Below are positions 49,273 through 58,252 of a stretch of DNA of 64,000 bases, one piece after another (positions within the stretch are counted from its first letter, which is position 1; the number at the start of each line of letters is the position of its first letter). Source of the stretch: CAVSRC01 sp963762605. GTDB lineage: Bacteria; Pseudomonadota; Alphaproteobacteria; Rhizobiales; Kaistiaceae. The notes under the pieces are model-generated. The model saw only the letters and a list, made by a program, of their open reading frames with translations. It ran no database searches and was not told where the DNA came from. Where the stretch lies: contig CAVXLJ010000017.1 of the NCBI GenBank assembly GCA_963762605.1, positions 124,001 to 188,000 on the forward strand. The letters are read 5' to 3'. The translations under genes were made by a program, and so were the position numbers.

Positions 49273-50824
49273 CGGCCAGCCGCTTCTCGACAATCTCGAT
49301 CTCGTCTTCGGCGCCTACCGCGCCGGCCTCGTCGGCCGCAATGGCATCGGCAAGTCGACGCTCTTGCGCGTGATCGCCGGCGAAGCATCGCCGCATGCCG
49401 GCTCGGTCGAGCGCTCCGGCCGCGTCGCGCTGCTGCGCCAGAGCGTGCAGGCGGCCGACGGCGACACGCTCGCCGACCTCATGGGCATTGGCGAAGACCT
49501 CGCCCGATTGCACCGTCTCGAAGCCGGCACCGGATCGCTCGCCGACGCGGCGGCAGCGGACTGGACGCTCGAATCGCGGCTTGAGGCGGCATTGGCCGAG
49601 GTCGACCTTGCCGGTCTCGAAACCGACCGGCCGCTCGCCAGCCTTTCGGGCGGCCAGCGAACGCGCGCCGCGCTCGCCGCCCTCATCATCGCCGAACCGG
49701 ACCTGATCCTGCTCGACGAGCCGACCAACAATCTCGATGCCGACGGGCGCGGTGCCATCGCCCGGATGCTCGCCGGCTGGAAGAAGGGCGCCGTCGTGGT
49801 CAGCCACGACCGCACGCTGCTCCGCCAGATGGACCGCATCGTCGAGCTCTCGAGCCTCGGGGCGCGCCTCTATGGCGGCGGCTATGATCTCTATGCCGCC
49901 CGCAAGAACGAGGAGCGTGCCGCGGCCGAGCGCGACCTCGACAGCGCCAGACGCGCGATGGCTGCGGTCGAAAAGCGCATCCAGGCGGCGCGCGAGCGCA
50001 AGGCGCGAAGCGATGCGCAGGGCGTGCGCGGCCGCGCCAAGGGCGACCAGCCCAAGATCCTGCTCGATGCCCAGAAGGAGCGCAGCCAGCGCACGGCCGG
50101 CGGCGCCCGCGCGCTTGCCGCCCGGCAACGTGCCGCCGCGGCGGAAGCATTGTCGGAGGCGGAAGCCACGGTCGAGCGGGCCAGAGCGCTATCGCTACGC
50201 CTGCCGTCGACGGGGCTCCCCGCCGGGCGGACGGTGCTCGCCTGCTCAGGCGTCGGCTTCGCCTATCCCGATGGGGAGATGATCTTCGCGCAAGTCGACT
50301 TCACCATGACCGGCCCCGAGCGCGTGGCGCTCATCGGGCCGAACGGCAGCGGCAAGTCGACATTCCTCAGGCTCGCCAGCGGTGCCGCCGCGCCGACATC
50401 GGGCACGGTGTCGCGGCCGGTGTCATCGGTGGTGCTCGACCAGAGCGTCGCGATGCTCGATCCGGCCGCCACCATCCTCGACAATTTCCGCCGCCTCGAC
50501 CCCGCCGCGACACCGAACCAGGCCCACGCGGCGCTGGCGCGCTTCCTGTTCCGCAATGCGGATGCGCTGAAGCCGGTGGGCACGCTTTCCGGTGGGGAAA
50601 TGCTGCGCGCAGGACTTGCCTGTACGCTCGGCGGCAGCCACCCTCCCGAGCTGCTCATGCTCGACGAGCCGACCAACCATCTCGATCTCGATTCGATCGC
50701 CGCGATAGAGGCGGCGCTCGCCGATTTCGATGGCGCGCTGCTGGTCGCCAGCCACGACGAGGACTTCCTCGCCGCCATCGGGATCGAACGGCGCCTCGCC
50801 TTTCCGCTCACGGGCGCCGCATGA
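49214..50824 (+). CDS. ABC-F family ATPase
   Basis: A 536-residue soluble protein with two ABC domains and no membrane segments. Domain 1 has GRNGIGKST (41-49), LSGGQRTRAALAALI and LILLDEPTNNLD. An interdomain linker of about 90 charged residues follows. Domain 2 has GPNGSGKST, LSGGEMLRAGLACT and LLMLDEPTNHLDLD. ABC-F proteins act on ribosomes, in translation rescue or drug resistance. The ATG at 49214 has no good SD; the upstream ORF may couple. Its stop overlaps the mutY start (ATGA). Confidence 0.9.
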   Translation: MPSNLAPVVALHAVTLATPDGQPLLDNLDLVFGAYRAGLVGRNGIGKSTLLRVIAGEASPHAGSVERSGRVALLRQSVQAADGDTLADLMGIGEDLARLHRLEAGTGSLADAAAADWTLESRLEAALAEVDLAGLETDRPLASLSGGQRTRAALAALIIAEPDLILLDEPTNNLDADGRGAIARMLAGWKKGAVVVSHDRTLLRQMDRIVELSSLGARLYGGGYDLYAARKNEERAAAERDLDSARRAMAAVEKRIQAARERKARSDAQGVRGRAKGDQPKILLDAQKERSQRTAGGARALAARQRAAAAEALSEAEATVERARALSLRLPSTGLPAGRTVLACSGVGFAYPDGEMIFAQVDFTMTGPERVALIGPNGSGKSTFLRLASGAAAPTSGTVSRPVSSVVLDQSVAMLDPAATILDNFRRLDPAATPNQAHAALARFLFRNADALKPVGTLSGGEMLRAGLACTLGGSHPPELLMLDEPTNHLDLDSIAAIEAALADFDGALLVASHDEDFLAAIGIERRLAFPLTGAA

Positions 50825-51903
50825 CGATCGCGCCCGCGCTTCTCGCCTGGTACGACCGCCATGCCCGCAAGCTGCCCTGGCGCGTCGGCCCGAAGGAGCG
50901 GGCACGCGGGGTGAGACCCGATCCCTATCGCGTCTGGCTCTCCGAGATCATGCTGCAGCAGACGACGGTCGCGGCGGTGAAGCCCTATTTCGACGCCTTC
51001 CTCACCCGCTGGCCGGACGTGGCGGCGCTCGCCCGCGCGCCGCGCGAGGAGGTGATGAAGGCCTGGGCCGGCCTCGGCTACTACGCCCGCGCCCGCAACC
51101 TGCATGCCTGTGCGCAGGCGATCGTGCGCGATCATGACGGGCGCTTCCCCGATACGGCGGCCGGGCTGAAGTCCCTCCCCGGCATCGGCGACTACACCGC
51201 CGCGGCGATCGCAGCGATCGCCTTCGACGAGACCGTGGCGGTCATCGACGGCAATATCGAGCGGGTGATCGCGCGCCTCTTCGCCATCGACACGCCACTA
51301 CCGGCGGCCAAGAAGGCGGTCCGCGCGCGCCAGCAGGAGCTGACGCCGGCGCGCCGCGCCGGTGACTACGCCCAGGCGATGATGGATCTGGGAGCCGCGA
51401 TCTGCACGCCGAAGAAGCCGGCCTGCGCGCTCTGTCCGCTCACGCAAGAGTGTGTCGCCCATGCGCGCGGCGAAGAGGAAGCCTATCCGGTCAGGGCGGA
51501 GAAGGCCGTGCGCCCGACGCGTCGCGGCGCCGCCTTCGTCGCCGTGCGCAAGGACGGTGCGGTGCTGCTGAGAAGGCGGCCGGACAAGGGATTGCTGGGC
51601 GGCATGGCGGAAATTCCGGGAAGCGATTGGGCGAGTCCCACCAGCCGCTTGTCACCGGCGGCTCACGCGCCGATTCAAGCCGACTGGCGCCGCCTGCCCG
51701 GCACCGTGGTGCACGTCTTCACGCATTTCAGGCTGGAACTGAACGTGTATTGCGCCCACGTCGATGCGATGGAAAAAGCCCCGTCGGGCTGCTGGTGGGC
51801 GCCGGCCAAGACGCTTGCCGGCGAGGCGCTGCCGAGCGTGATGAAAAAGGTCATCGAGGCGGCACTGCCGGGAGCGACACGACGGACACGGAACGGACAG
51901 TGA
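50821..51903 (+). CDS. mutY: A/G-specific adenine glycosylase
   Basis: A 360-residue repair enzyme removing adenine opposite 8-oxoguanine. LPWR..., WLSEIMLQQT (catalytic Glu42), helix-hairpin-helix LPGIGDYTAAAI, VIDGNIERV (catalytic Asp) and the FeS cluster CX6CX2CX5C in ICTPKKPACALCPLTQEC are all present. The C-terminal Nudix-like domain recognises oxoG. Start overlaps the ABC-F stop; its stop overlaps the next GTG. Confidence 0.95.
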   Translation: MTIAPALLAWYDRHARKLPWRVGPKERARGVRPDPYRVWLSEIMLQQTTVAAVKPYFDAFLTRWPDVAALARAPREEVMKAWAGLGYYARARNLHACAQAIVRDHDGRFPDTAAGLKSLPGIGDYTAAAIAAIAFDETVAVIDGNIERVIARLFAIDTPLPAAKKAVRARQQELTPARRAGDYAQAMMDLGAAICTPKKPACALCPLTQECVAHARGEEEAYPVRAEKAVRPTRRGAAFVAVRKDGAVLLRRRPDKGLLGGMAEIPGSDWASPTSRLSPAAHAPIQADWRRLPGTVVHVFTHFRLELNVYCAHVDAMEKAPSGCWWAPAKTLAGEALPSVMKKVIEAALPGATRRTRNGQ

Positions 51904-52520
51904 GCGTGAACGACATTCGGCATATCGTCTTCGACATCGGCATGGTGCTTCTCGAATGGGATCCGGAGATTCCCTATCGCCGGCTCATCCCCGACGAAGC
52001 CGAACGGCGCTATTTCCTCACCCATGTCTGTTCGCACGAATGGAACATCGCGCAGGACCGCGGGCGCCCATGGCGCGAGGCGGAGGACGTGCTGATCGCG
52101 CAATATCCGCAATATGAGGCGATGATCCGCGCCTTCCGCCAGCACTGGGCGGAGATGCTGTCGCACCATTATCCGGACACACTGGCGGTCCGCGACGCGC
52201 TTATCGACCAGGGCCACGACGTGACGGCACTGACCAATTGGGCGGCCGACACCTTCGCGGAGGCGCGCGTCATGTACCCCTTCCTCGATCGCTTCCGCGG
52301 CGTCACGGTGTCGGCCGACGTCGGCCTGATGAAGCCGGAACTCGCCATCTACCGCCACCACGAGAAGAGCTTTGGCCTCGACCCGGCGGCAACCCTCTTC
52401 TTCGACGACAACCTTGCCAATGTCGAAGGCGCGCGGGCTGCCGGCTGGAACGCCGAGCAGTTCACCAGTGCCGGGAAGATGCGCGCCGATCTCGCCCGTT
52501 ACGGCGTGGTGGTGGATTAG
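51900..52520 (+). CDS. HAD-family hydrolase (YihX-like)
   Basis: A 206-residue HAD phosphatase-type protein. The nucleophile is in HIVFDIGMVLLEWDPE, where the second acidic position of DxD is Gly (as in YihX-like FDLGNV), LTNWAAD holds motif II, MKPELAIYR motif III, and FFDDNLANVEGARAAGW motif IV. Start GTG 51900 overlaps the mutY stop as GTGA; 51906 is an alternative. Its substrate may be a sugar phosphate or nucleotide; not determined. Confidence 0.82.
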   Translation: MSVNDIRHIVFDIGMVLLEWDPEIPYRRLIPDEAERRYFLTHVCSHEWNIAQDRGRPWREAEDVLIAQYPQYEAMIRAFRQHWAEMLSHHYPDTLAVRDALIDQGHDVTALTNWAADTFAEARVMYPFLDRFRGVTVSADVGLMKPELAIYRHHEKSFGLDPAATLFFDDNLANVEGARAAGWNAEQFTSAGKMRADLARYGVVVD

Positions 52521-52567
52521 CAGTGGCCGCCGCCCGGCTGGCGGGCGGCAACCTCATGTCCAGGCCG

Positions 52568-52879
52568 TCAGCCGGTATAGCCTTGGCGGGCGGCGTTCGC
52601 CTCGCAGTCCTTCTTGGACTTGTAGCCTTCCGAAGCCGCACCGACGATGTTGCCGTTCGACGCCGTGCGGCGCCAGCGATGTTCGCCCTTCTTGTCGGTG
52701 TAGAACTCCCACTTGTCGCTGGCGACCGAACCGCGCTTCATGTTCGCCTCGCAGTCCGCCTTGGACTTGTAGCCCTCGCAAGCAGCGCCGACGATCTGTC
52801 CGTTCGACGCCTTGCGGCGCCAGCGGTATTCGCCCTTCTTGTCGGCATAAACCTCGAAGGTGTCCGTCTCTCCTGCCAT
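52568..52879 (-). CDS. DUF1508/YegP-like protein
   Basis: A 103-residue protein made of two copies of the ~50-residue DUF1508 unit: FEVYADKKGEYRWRRKASNGQIVGAACEGYKSKADCEA and EFYTDKKGEHRWRRTASNGNIVGAASEGYKSKKDCEA. The function of this family is unknown. ATG 52879 gives the expected N-terminus; the Shine-Dalgarno is poor. The frame is open upstream to 52966. Confidence 0.88.
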   Translation of the reverse strand: MAGETDTFEVYADKKGEYRWRRKASNGQIVGAACEGYKSKADCEANMKRGSVASDKWEFYTDKKGEHRWRRTASNGNIVGAASEGYKSKKDCEANAARQGYTG

Positions 52880-52984
52880 CCTTCTTCGTCCCGTATTGGT
52901 GCTTCGACTCGGGCCGCGCCAAACACGCCCCACGGTTACAATGAAACCGGAGGGGCAACCGGGCAAGTGAACGGGATCACTGGC

Positions 52985-53893
52985 TCAATCGAGCCAGACC
53001 GGATTGGACCAAGCCGAACGGCCGGCCGCGTCGGTGACCACGAGGCGGAACCAGTCCTTGGCGAAACGCTCCAGCGACAGGCTCGCCCGCGTCATCTGCC
53101 GGCCATGGGAGTGCTCGGCGCGGCTGCCGCGCCCGACAATCGCGATGTTGACCGCCGGCGAGCATTCGACATGGGCCTCTCCGCCTTCGACCGTGAAGGC
53201 GTGGATGAGCGGCCCCTGGCTCGCATAGAAGGCGCCGGCCTTCATGGCGGAGAGCAGTGCATCCGGCTCGTTCGCTTCGGCCTTCACCATCATCCAGCCG
53301 CCGAAACCGTCATCGATCCGGAAATGGGCGTCGTCGGCGGCATAGGCGGTCAGGCGGTGGCCCTCGTTGAGCAGCAGGTCGAGCAAATAGGTGCCGTCGG
53401 GGCGGGCGCATTCCAGTTGGCAGCCATGATTGTAGATCTCGACGGCATGGGCGTGGGGCACCATGGCGCGGCCGTCCTCAGCCGTCAGGCTAGACCATTG
53501 CGGATGGGCGATGCCGACGAATGCGCCTGCCGCCTTCGCCCGTGCGGCGAGTTCGGTGCCGGTCTCGTTTTCGCGGGTCGGCGCGAAATCCTCCGGCAGA
53601 CCGGCCGCCAATACATGCCAGATCTCGCTTTGGCTGTTGGCCGGGGCGTGGATCTCGGCGCCGAGGATGGTGGTGAAGCTGTTGGTTCGGAATGGCCGCG
53701 TGTCGGCGATCGGGAAGCCGTAATTCGGCAGGAAATGATCCGACAGGCAGAGGAAGTCGTAGCCGGCTTGCGCGTAGAGCCGGCAGACCTCGACCGGATC
53801 GAGCCGCCCGTCGGACAGCGTCGAGTGGGTGTGGATGTTGCCCCGCCAGAAGCGGCCGGGCGCGGAAAATGCGTGTGTTCCCATGGACGTCAC
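52985..53893 (-). CDS. PHP-domain phosphoesterase-like protein
   Basis: A 302-residue protein with an N-terminal polymerase-and-histidinol-phosphatase domain. Metal ligands start at His21 and His23 (NIHTHSTLSDGR), followed by LCLSDHFLPNYG and a later HPQW. The CehA/McbA-like layout suggests a metal-dependent phosphoesterase or nuclease. Met1 and Met4 are alternative starts. Substrate unknown. Confidence 0.82.
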   Translation of the reverse strand: MTSMGTHAFSAPGRFWRGNIHTHSTLSDGRLDPVEVCRLYAQAGYDFLCLSDHFLPNYGFPIADTRPFRTNSFTTILGAEIHAPANSQSEIWHVLAAGLPEDFAPTRENETGTELAARAKAAGAFVGIAHPQWSSLTAEDGRAMVPHAHAVEIYNHGCQLECARPDGTYLLDLLLNEGHRLTAYAADDAHFRIDDGFGGWMMVKAEANEPDALLSAMKAGAFYASQGPLIHAFTVEGGEAHVECSPAVNIAIVGRGSRAEHSHGRQMTRASLSLERFAKDWFRLVVTDAAGRSAWSNPVWLD

Positions 53894-53963
53894 TTATCGT
53901 CGATGCCGAAGACATGACGATGACAACGTGACGCCGGTCGACGTCAAGCGGGAATGCGGACGC

Positions 53964-55082
53964 TTACGCTCCGGCGCCGTGCAGCACCCGTCGCGCAATG
54001 GCCCGGACATCGTCGATGGGCGCACGGACGCCATCGACGATGGTGTGCCAGAAGGTCCAGCCATTGCAGGCCTCCAGCCCCTGGACCAGTGCGCCGACGC
54101 GGTGGATGGAGCCGGTGTGCTGGCCGACGCGGACCGTGCCGTCGGCGCGCACTTCCGCCTCGTGGCGCGCACGGGCGTCCGTAAGGATCGTGCCGGGCGT
54201 GATCAGGCCAGCCTCGACCAGCGAGCCGAAAGGGACGCGTGGCTCGCCGCGCTTGCCGGCGCTGACCGCGATCGCCGTTTCCGGCGCCGGTTCGACCGCG
54301 TCGATGCGGGCGTGTGCCGCAGCGATGTACTCGTCCTCGCGCTCGATGCCGACGAAGTGCCGGCCGAGCCTCCTGGCAACCGCGCCGGTGGTGCCGGTGC
54401 CGAAGAAGGGATCGAGCACGACGTCGCCCGGCTTGGAATTGGCGAGCAGGATGCGGTGCAGAAGCGCCTCCGGCTTCTGGGTGGGATGGGCCTTGTGCCC
54501 CTCCCCGTCCTTCAGCCGCTCGTTGCCGGTGCAGATCGGAAACAGCCAGTCGGAGCGCATCTGGGTGCCGTCATTGGCTTCCTTCAGCGCGTGATAGTTG
54601 AACGTGTAGCCCTTGGCGTTGGCGTCGCGGCTGGCCCAGATCAGCGTCTCGTGGGCATTGGTGAAGCGGCGGCCGCGGAAATTCGGCATCGGGTTGGTCT
54701 TGCGCCAGACGATGTCGTTGAGGATCCAGAAGCCGAGATCCTGGAGGATGGCGCCGACGCGGAAGATGTTGTGGTAGGAGCCGATCACCCACAGGGCGCC
54801 GTTCGGCTTGAGCACCCGGCGGCAGGCGTAGAGCCAGGCGCGGGTAAAATCGTCATAGGCGGAGAAGGAGGCGAACTTGTCCCAGTCGTCGTCGACGGCG
54901 TTGACCTCCGACTGGTCCGGCCGCGTCAGGCGCCCTTCGAGCTGCAGGTTGTAGGGCGGATCAGCGAAGATCAGGTCCACCGAGGCGGCCGGCAGCTTCT
55001 CCAGTTCGGTAATGCAATCGCCCTTCAGGATCGTATCGAGCCAGGGAGCCTCGTCCCTGGCGGCCGTCTGCAACGCACCCAT
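53964..55082 (-). CDS. ccrM: CcrM-type adenine DNA methyltransferase (GANTC)
   Basis: A 372-residue beta-class methyltransferase with DPPYNLQL (about residue 41) before the SAM-binding DPFFGTGTTGAVA, followed by an additional C-terminal domain of ~90 residues as in CcrM. CcrM methylates GANTC and is a cell-cycle regulator in alphaproteobacteria. Start 55082 fits the family; the longer frame is probably not used. The upstream region carries CtrA-like and GANTC sites, as expected for cell-cycle control. Confidence 0.93.
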   Translation of the reverse strand: MGALQTAARDEAPWLDTILKGDCITELEKLPAASVDLIFADPPYNLQLEGRLTRPDQSEVNAVDDDWDKFASFSAYDDFTRAWLYACRRVLKPNGALWVIGSYHNIFRVGAILQDLGFWILNDIVWRKTNPMPNFRGRRFTNAHETLIWASRDANAKGYTFNYHALKEANDGTQMRSDWLFPICTGNERLKDGEGHKAHPTQKPEALLHRILLANSKPGDVVLDPFFGTGTTGAVARRLGRHFVGIEREDEYIAAAHARIDAVEPAPETAIAVSAGKRGEPRVPFGSLVEAGLITPGTILTDARARHEAEVRADGTVRVGQHTGSIHRVGALVQGLEACNGWTFWHTIVDGVRAPIDDVRAIARRVLHGAGA

Positions 55083-55141
55083 GACCACCCCAACGCAACA
55101 CAACTCGAAGCCGCGCGCCCCTGGCGCGGCGGAACACACGC

Positions 55142-55188
55142 GAATCTTGTGCGCTTACGGTTAACCCCGGGTTAGGCAGCATGGTTAA
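55142..55188. promoter_or_regulatory. CtrA-like and GANTC sites upstream of ccrM
   Basis: TTAA-CCCCGGG-TTAG (55161-55175) is close to TTAA-N7-TTAA, and on the minus strand TTAACCAT (55188-55181) is the CtrA octamer. A GAATC (GANTC) is at 55142-55146. In Caulobacter the ccrM promoter is activated by CtrA and affected by GANTC methylation. The sites lie 60-106 bp upstream of the ccrM start, toward the divergent HAD gene. Confidence 0.5.
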
Positions 55189-55308
55189 GCAGCGGTGAAG
55201 ACCGTGCACTCCTGCCATGCCGCAACGCCCCTTTCGTGCCGTGGCCGGTCGCGCTAGACAGGCGCCGCCGGGCAATCCCCCCTCCCCGGCCAGCAGACGG
55301 AACTCCAG

Positions 55309-55992
55309 ATGCTCTATGTTTTCGATTGTGACGGCGTGCTTATCGATTCGGAGATCATCGCCTCCAGCGTTGAATCGGAGTTCTTCGCCAAATTCGGCTA
55401 CGAAATCACGCCGCAGGAAGTCACCCAACGTTTTGCCGGCCTGACGGGCCGGGCGCTGGGCGACATCGTGGAGGCGGACACCGGGCGCAAGCTGCCCGAC
55501 GATTTCTTCGAGCGCAGCAAGGAGGAGATCGACCGGCGGCTGGCCCGCGACCTCAAGGCGGTGCCCGGGGTCAAAGAGATGCTCGACCAGCTGGACGGGA
55601 AACCGTTCTGCGTCTGCTCCAATTCTTCGATGGCGCGGCTGAAGCTATCGCTGGAGAGGACGCGCCTGTGGGACCGTTTCGTGCCGCGCATCTACTCGGC
55701 CATCGAGGTCGGCGACCTGCAGCCGAAGCCGGCTCCCAACGTCTATCGCTACGCCATGGCCGAGTTCGGCGCCGATGCGCGCGACACCGTGGTGCTGGAG
55801 GATTCGGTGTTCGGCGTGACCGCGGCCAGGGCCGCCGGCGCGCGGGTGATCGGCTTCACCGGTGGCGCCCATACCTGGCCGGGCCATGCCGACGTGCTGA
55901 CCGATGCCGGCGCCGAGACCGTGATCAACCGGCTCATCGACCTGCCGGCGACGGCCGAGGCCCTGCTCGCCTGGGAAGGAATGCCGGAATAA
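55309..55992 (+). CDS. HAD-superfamily phosphatase (Gph/beta-phosphoglucomutase-like)
   Basis: A 227-residue HAD protein. FDCDGVLIDSE (motif I with DxD), a helical cap (FAKFGYEITPQEVTQRFAGLTG), CSNSS (motif II), KPAPNVY (motif III) and LEDSVFGVTAARAAG (motif IV) are complete. It could be a phosphoglycolate phosphatase or sugar phosphatase; the substrate is not certain. It is divergent from ccrM. Confidence 0.9.
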   Translation: MLYVFDCDGVLIDSEIIASSVESEFFAKFGYEITPQEVTQRFAGLTGRALGDIVEADTGRKLPDDFFERSKEEIDRRLARDLKAVPGVKEMLDQLDGKPFCVCSNSSMARLKLSLERTRLWDRFVPRIYSAIEVGDLQPKPAPNVYRYAMAEFGADARDTVVLEDSVFGVTAARAAGARVIGFTGGAHTWPGHADVLTDAGAETVINRLIDLPATAEALLAWEGMPE

Positions 55993-56084
55993 GGCCTTGT
56001 CCCGACCTGCGGCATGTCATCGCAACCAAGCGTTTACCAGGCTGACTAGCACACATTTCATGTTCCTGCCGTATTAGGCGCGAA

Positions 56085-57977
56085 ATGGTCCACGCGCCTG
56101 CCCCGTTCGTTCCCATGCCAACCCGCGTGCCGATGCACGCCGCGCCGCTGCCCACGCCACCGTCCGCCATGTCGATCGATCACATCACCGCAAACGAACC
56201 AGCGCGGCTCCTGGCGCGCTTCCCCCTCGCGGTGCCCGACCGGTTGCGCGCGCTGGTGCGCGGCAGCGAGGTGTGGCTGGTGGTCCTGGCGGCGATCGTC
56301 GGGCTCATCGCCGGCTGCGTCGTCGCGATCATGAATCTGAGCGTCGGCATCCTGCACCGCCTGCTCTTCGGCATCGCCGCCGGAGACCGGCTGAGCGCCG
56401 TCGAGGCTCTGCCGTCGCACGTCGGCTTCGTGATCCCCGTGGTCGGCGGATTGATCATGGCGGCCGGCGGCGTGGCGCTGGCGCGGGCACGCCTCAAGCG
56501 GCCGGTCGACCCGATCGAGGCCAATGCGCTCCATGGCGGCCGCATGTCGATCCGCGACAGCCTGATCGTGGCACTGCAGACCATCGTCTCGAATGGCTTC
56601 GGCGCGTCGGTCGGTCTCGAGGCCGGATACTCGCAGATGGTTGCCGGCATCGCCTCCCGCCTTGGCATCAACTTCCGCCTGCGGCGCGCCGATCTGCGCA
56701 TGCTGGTCGGCTGCGGCGCGGCGAGCGCCATTGCCGCCGCCTTCAACGCACCGCTGACCGGCGCCTTCTACGGCTTCGAGCTGATCATCGGGACCTACAC
56801 GGCATCCGCCCTGGCGCCGGTGCTGACGGCTTCCATCGTCGGCATCCTGGTCACGCGCGTGCTCGGCCACGGGGCTTATTCGATCACAGTCGGCCCGCTC
56901 TCGGCATTCCACAGCTCGGACCTGCCGGTCCTGCTGCTGCTGGCGCTCATCTGCGGCGGCATCGGCATCCTGATCATGCGTGGCGTCACCCTGACCGAAC
57001 TCGCTTTCCGCCATTCGCACATCCCGCGCGTCGTCCATCCGATCCTCGGCGGCCTGATCGTCGGCGGCTTCGCGCTGGTCACCCCGCACGTGCTGTCCTC
57101 CGGTCACGGCGCGATCAAGCTGATGCTCGATTCCACGCTGCCGGCGATCGGACCGCTTGCCCTGCTGCTCGTCCTCAAGGCGAGCGCCTCGGCAGTATCG
57201 CTCGGCTCCGGCTTCCGCGGCGGCCTGTTCTTCGCCTCCCTGTTCATCGGCGCGTTGACCGGCAAGCTGTTCGCCGCAGTCATGGCCGCTGTTCTACCGG
57301 CACTGGCGCCCGATCCTCTGGTGTCGACCATCGTCGGCATGAGCGCCATGGCCGTGTCGGTCATCGGCGGGCCGCTGACCATGTCGTTCCTGGCGCTGGA
57401 GACCACCGGCGACGTGCCGATCACGCTGGCCGTGCTGGCGGCGGCGATCGTCGCGACGATTACGGTGCGCGAGCTGTTCGGCTATTCCTTCGCCACCTGG
57501 CGGCTTCATCTGCGTGGCGAAACCATCCGCAGCGCCCACGACGTCGGCCGCATCCGGGCGCTCAGCGTCGGCAGCCTGATGCGCCGCGACGTGCGCACGG
57601 TGCTGGGCGACATGCGCCTGTCAGCCTTCCGGCGTGACTTCCCGCTTGGCTCCACCCAACGCGTGGTCGTGGTCGACGGCGCCGAGCGCTATCTCGGTAT
57701 CGCTTCGGTTCCCGAGATCCACGCGGCCGAGCTCAATGGCGACGGGGATTCGCGGACGATCAGCGAGTTCCTGCACAATCAAAAAGACGCGCTGGAACCG
57801 CAGCTCAACGTCAAAGACGCGATGAAGATGTTCGATGAGACCGAAAGCGAGGCGCTGGCCGTGGTCGAGGCCGGCAGCCGGCGCGTCATCGGCCTCCTGA
57901 CCGAAGCGCATGCGCTGCGCCGCTACTCGGAAGAGCTCGACCGCGCCCGCCGCGACCTCGTCGGCGAAGGGCACTAG
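56085..57977 (+). CDS. ClC-type chloride channel/transporter with CBS domain
   Basis: A 630-residue protein with a Pro-rich N-terminus, about a dozen intramembrane helices and a C-terminal CBS-type region (about 500-620). Family landmarks are GASVGLEAGYSQ in place of the usual GREGP-like segment, FNAPLTGAFYGFEL, SLGSGFRGGLF and SFLALETTGD. Without a clear external Glu or Tyr call, channel versus exchanger is not decided. Start 56085 or 56169 is uncertain. Confidence 0.85.
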   Translation: MVHAPAPFVPMPTRVPMHAAPLPTPPSAMSIDHITANEPARLLARFPLAVPDRLRALVRGSEVWLVVLAAIVGLIAGCVVAIMNLSVGILHRLLFGIAAGDRLSAVEALPSHVGFVIPVVGGLIMAAGGVALARARLKRPVDPIEANALHGGRMSIRDSLIVALQTIVSNGFGASVGLEAGYSQMVAGIASRLGINFRLRRADLRMLVGCGAASAIAAAFNAPLTGAFYGFELIIGTYTASALAPVLTASIVGILVTRVLGHGAYSITVGPLSAFHSSDLPVLLLLALICGGIGILIMRGVTLTELAFRHSHIPRVVHPILGGLIVGGFALVTPHVLSSGHGAIKLMLDSTLPAIGPLALLLVLKASASAVSLGSGFRGGLFFASLFIGALTGKLFAAVMAAVLPALAPDPLVSTIVGMSAMAVSVIGGPLTMSFLALETTGDVPITLAVLAAAIVATITVRELFGYSFATWRLHLRGETIRSAHDVGRIRALSVGSLMRRDVRTVLGDMRLSAFRRDFPLGSTQRVVVVDGAERYLGIASVPEIHAAELNGDGDSRTISEFLHNQKDALEPQLNVKDAMKMFDETESEALAVVEAGSRRVIGLLTEAHALRRYSEELDRARRDLVGEGH

Positions 57978-58246
57978 AGCGTTTCTTGGTCAGATAGAAT
58001 CGTTCCGACGGAGCGATTTTGCGGCAGGATCAAGCCGGCGGGCGATGGTCGTACCCGGGGTACGACCGAGACCGACGGCGCCGATGATGGCGCAAAAGCG
58101 CCCGTCCTTTCGGGTTTCCGACCGGCGGGCGCCTGACGCCGATCCCGGCTCGACCGATGCCCGGCATCGCCCTTCGCCGGTCTCGACGCCGGATCGCTCC
58201 GCCGGTCGAGAAACGGAACTGCTTCTATCTGACCAAGAAGCGCTCT
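57976..58246. repeat. Inverted-repeat intergenic element (family A)
   Basis: The ends are 24-bp inverted repeats, AGAGCGTTTCTTGGTCAGAT... and its near-perfect complement at 58223-58246 (one mismatch). The left end extends to a ~50-bp unit ending GCGATTTTGCGGC, also found at 32214-32263. Inside are the 21-bp palindrome GGTCGTACCC-G-GGGTACGACC, GGCGC-AAAA-GCGCC and CGATGCC-C-GGCATCG. No gene. It separates the convergent clcA-like and gcvPB genes and may end both transcripts. Confidence 0.75.
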
Positions 58247-58252
58247 AGGCCC

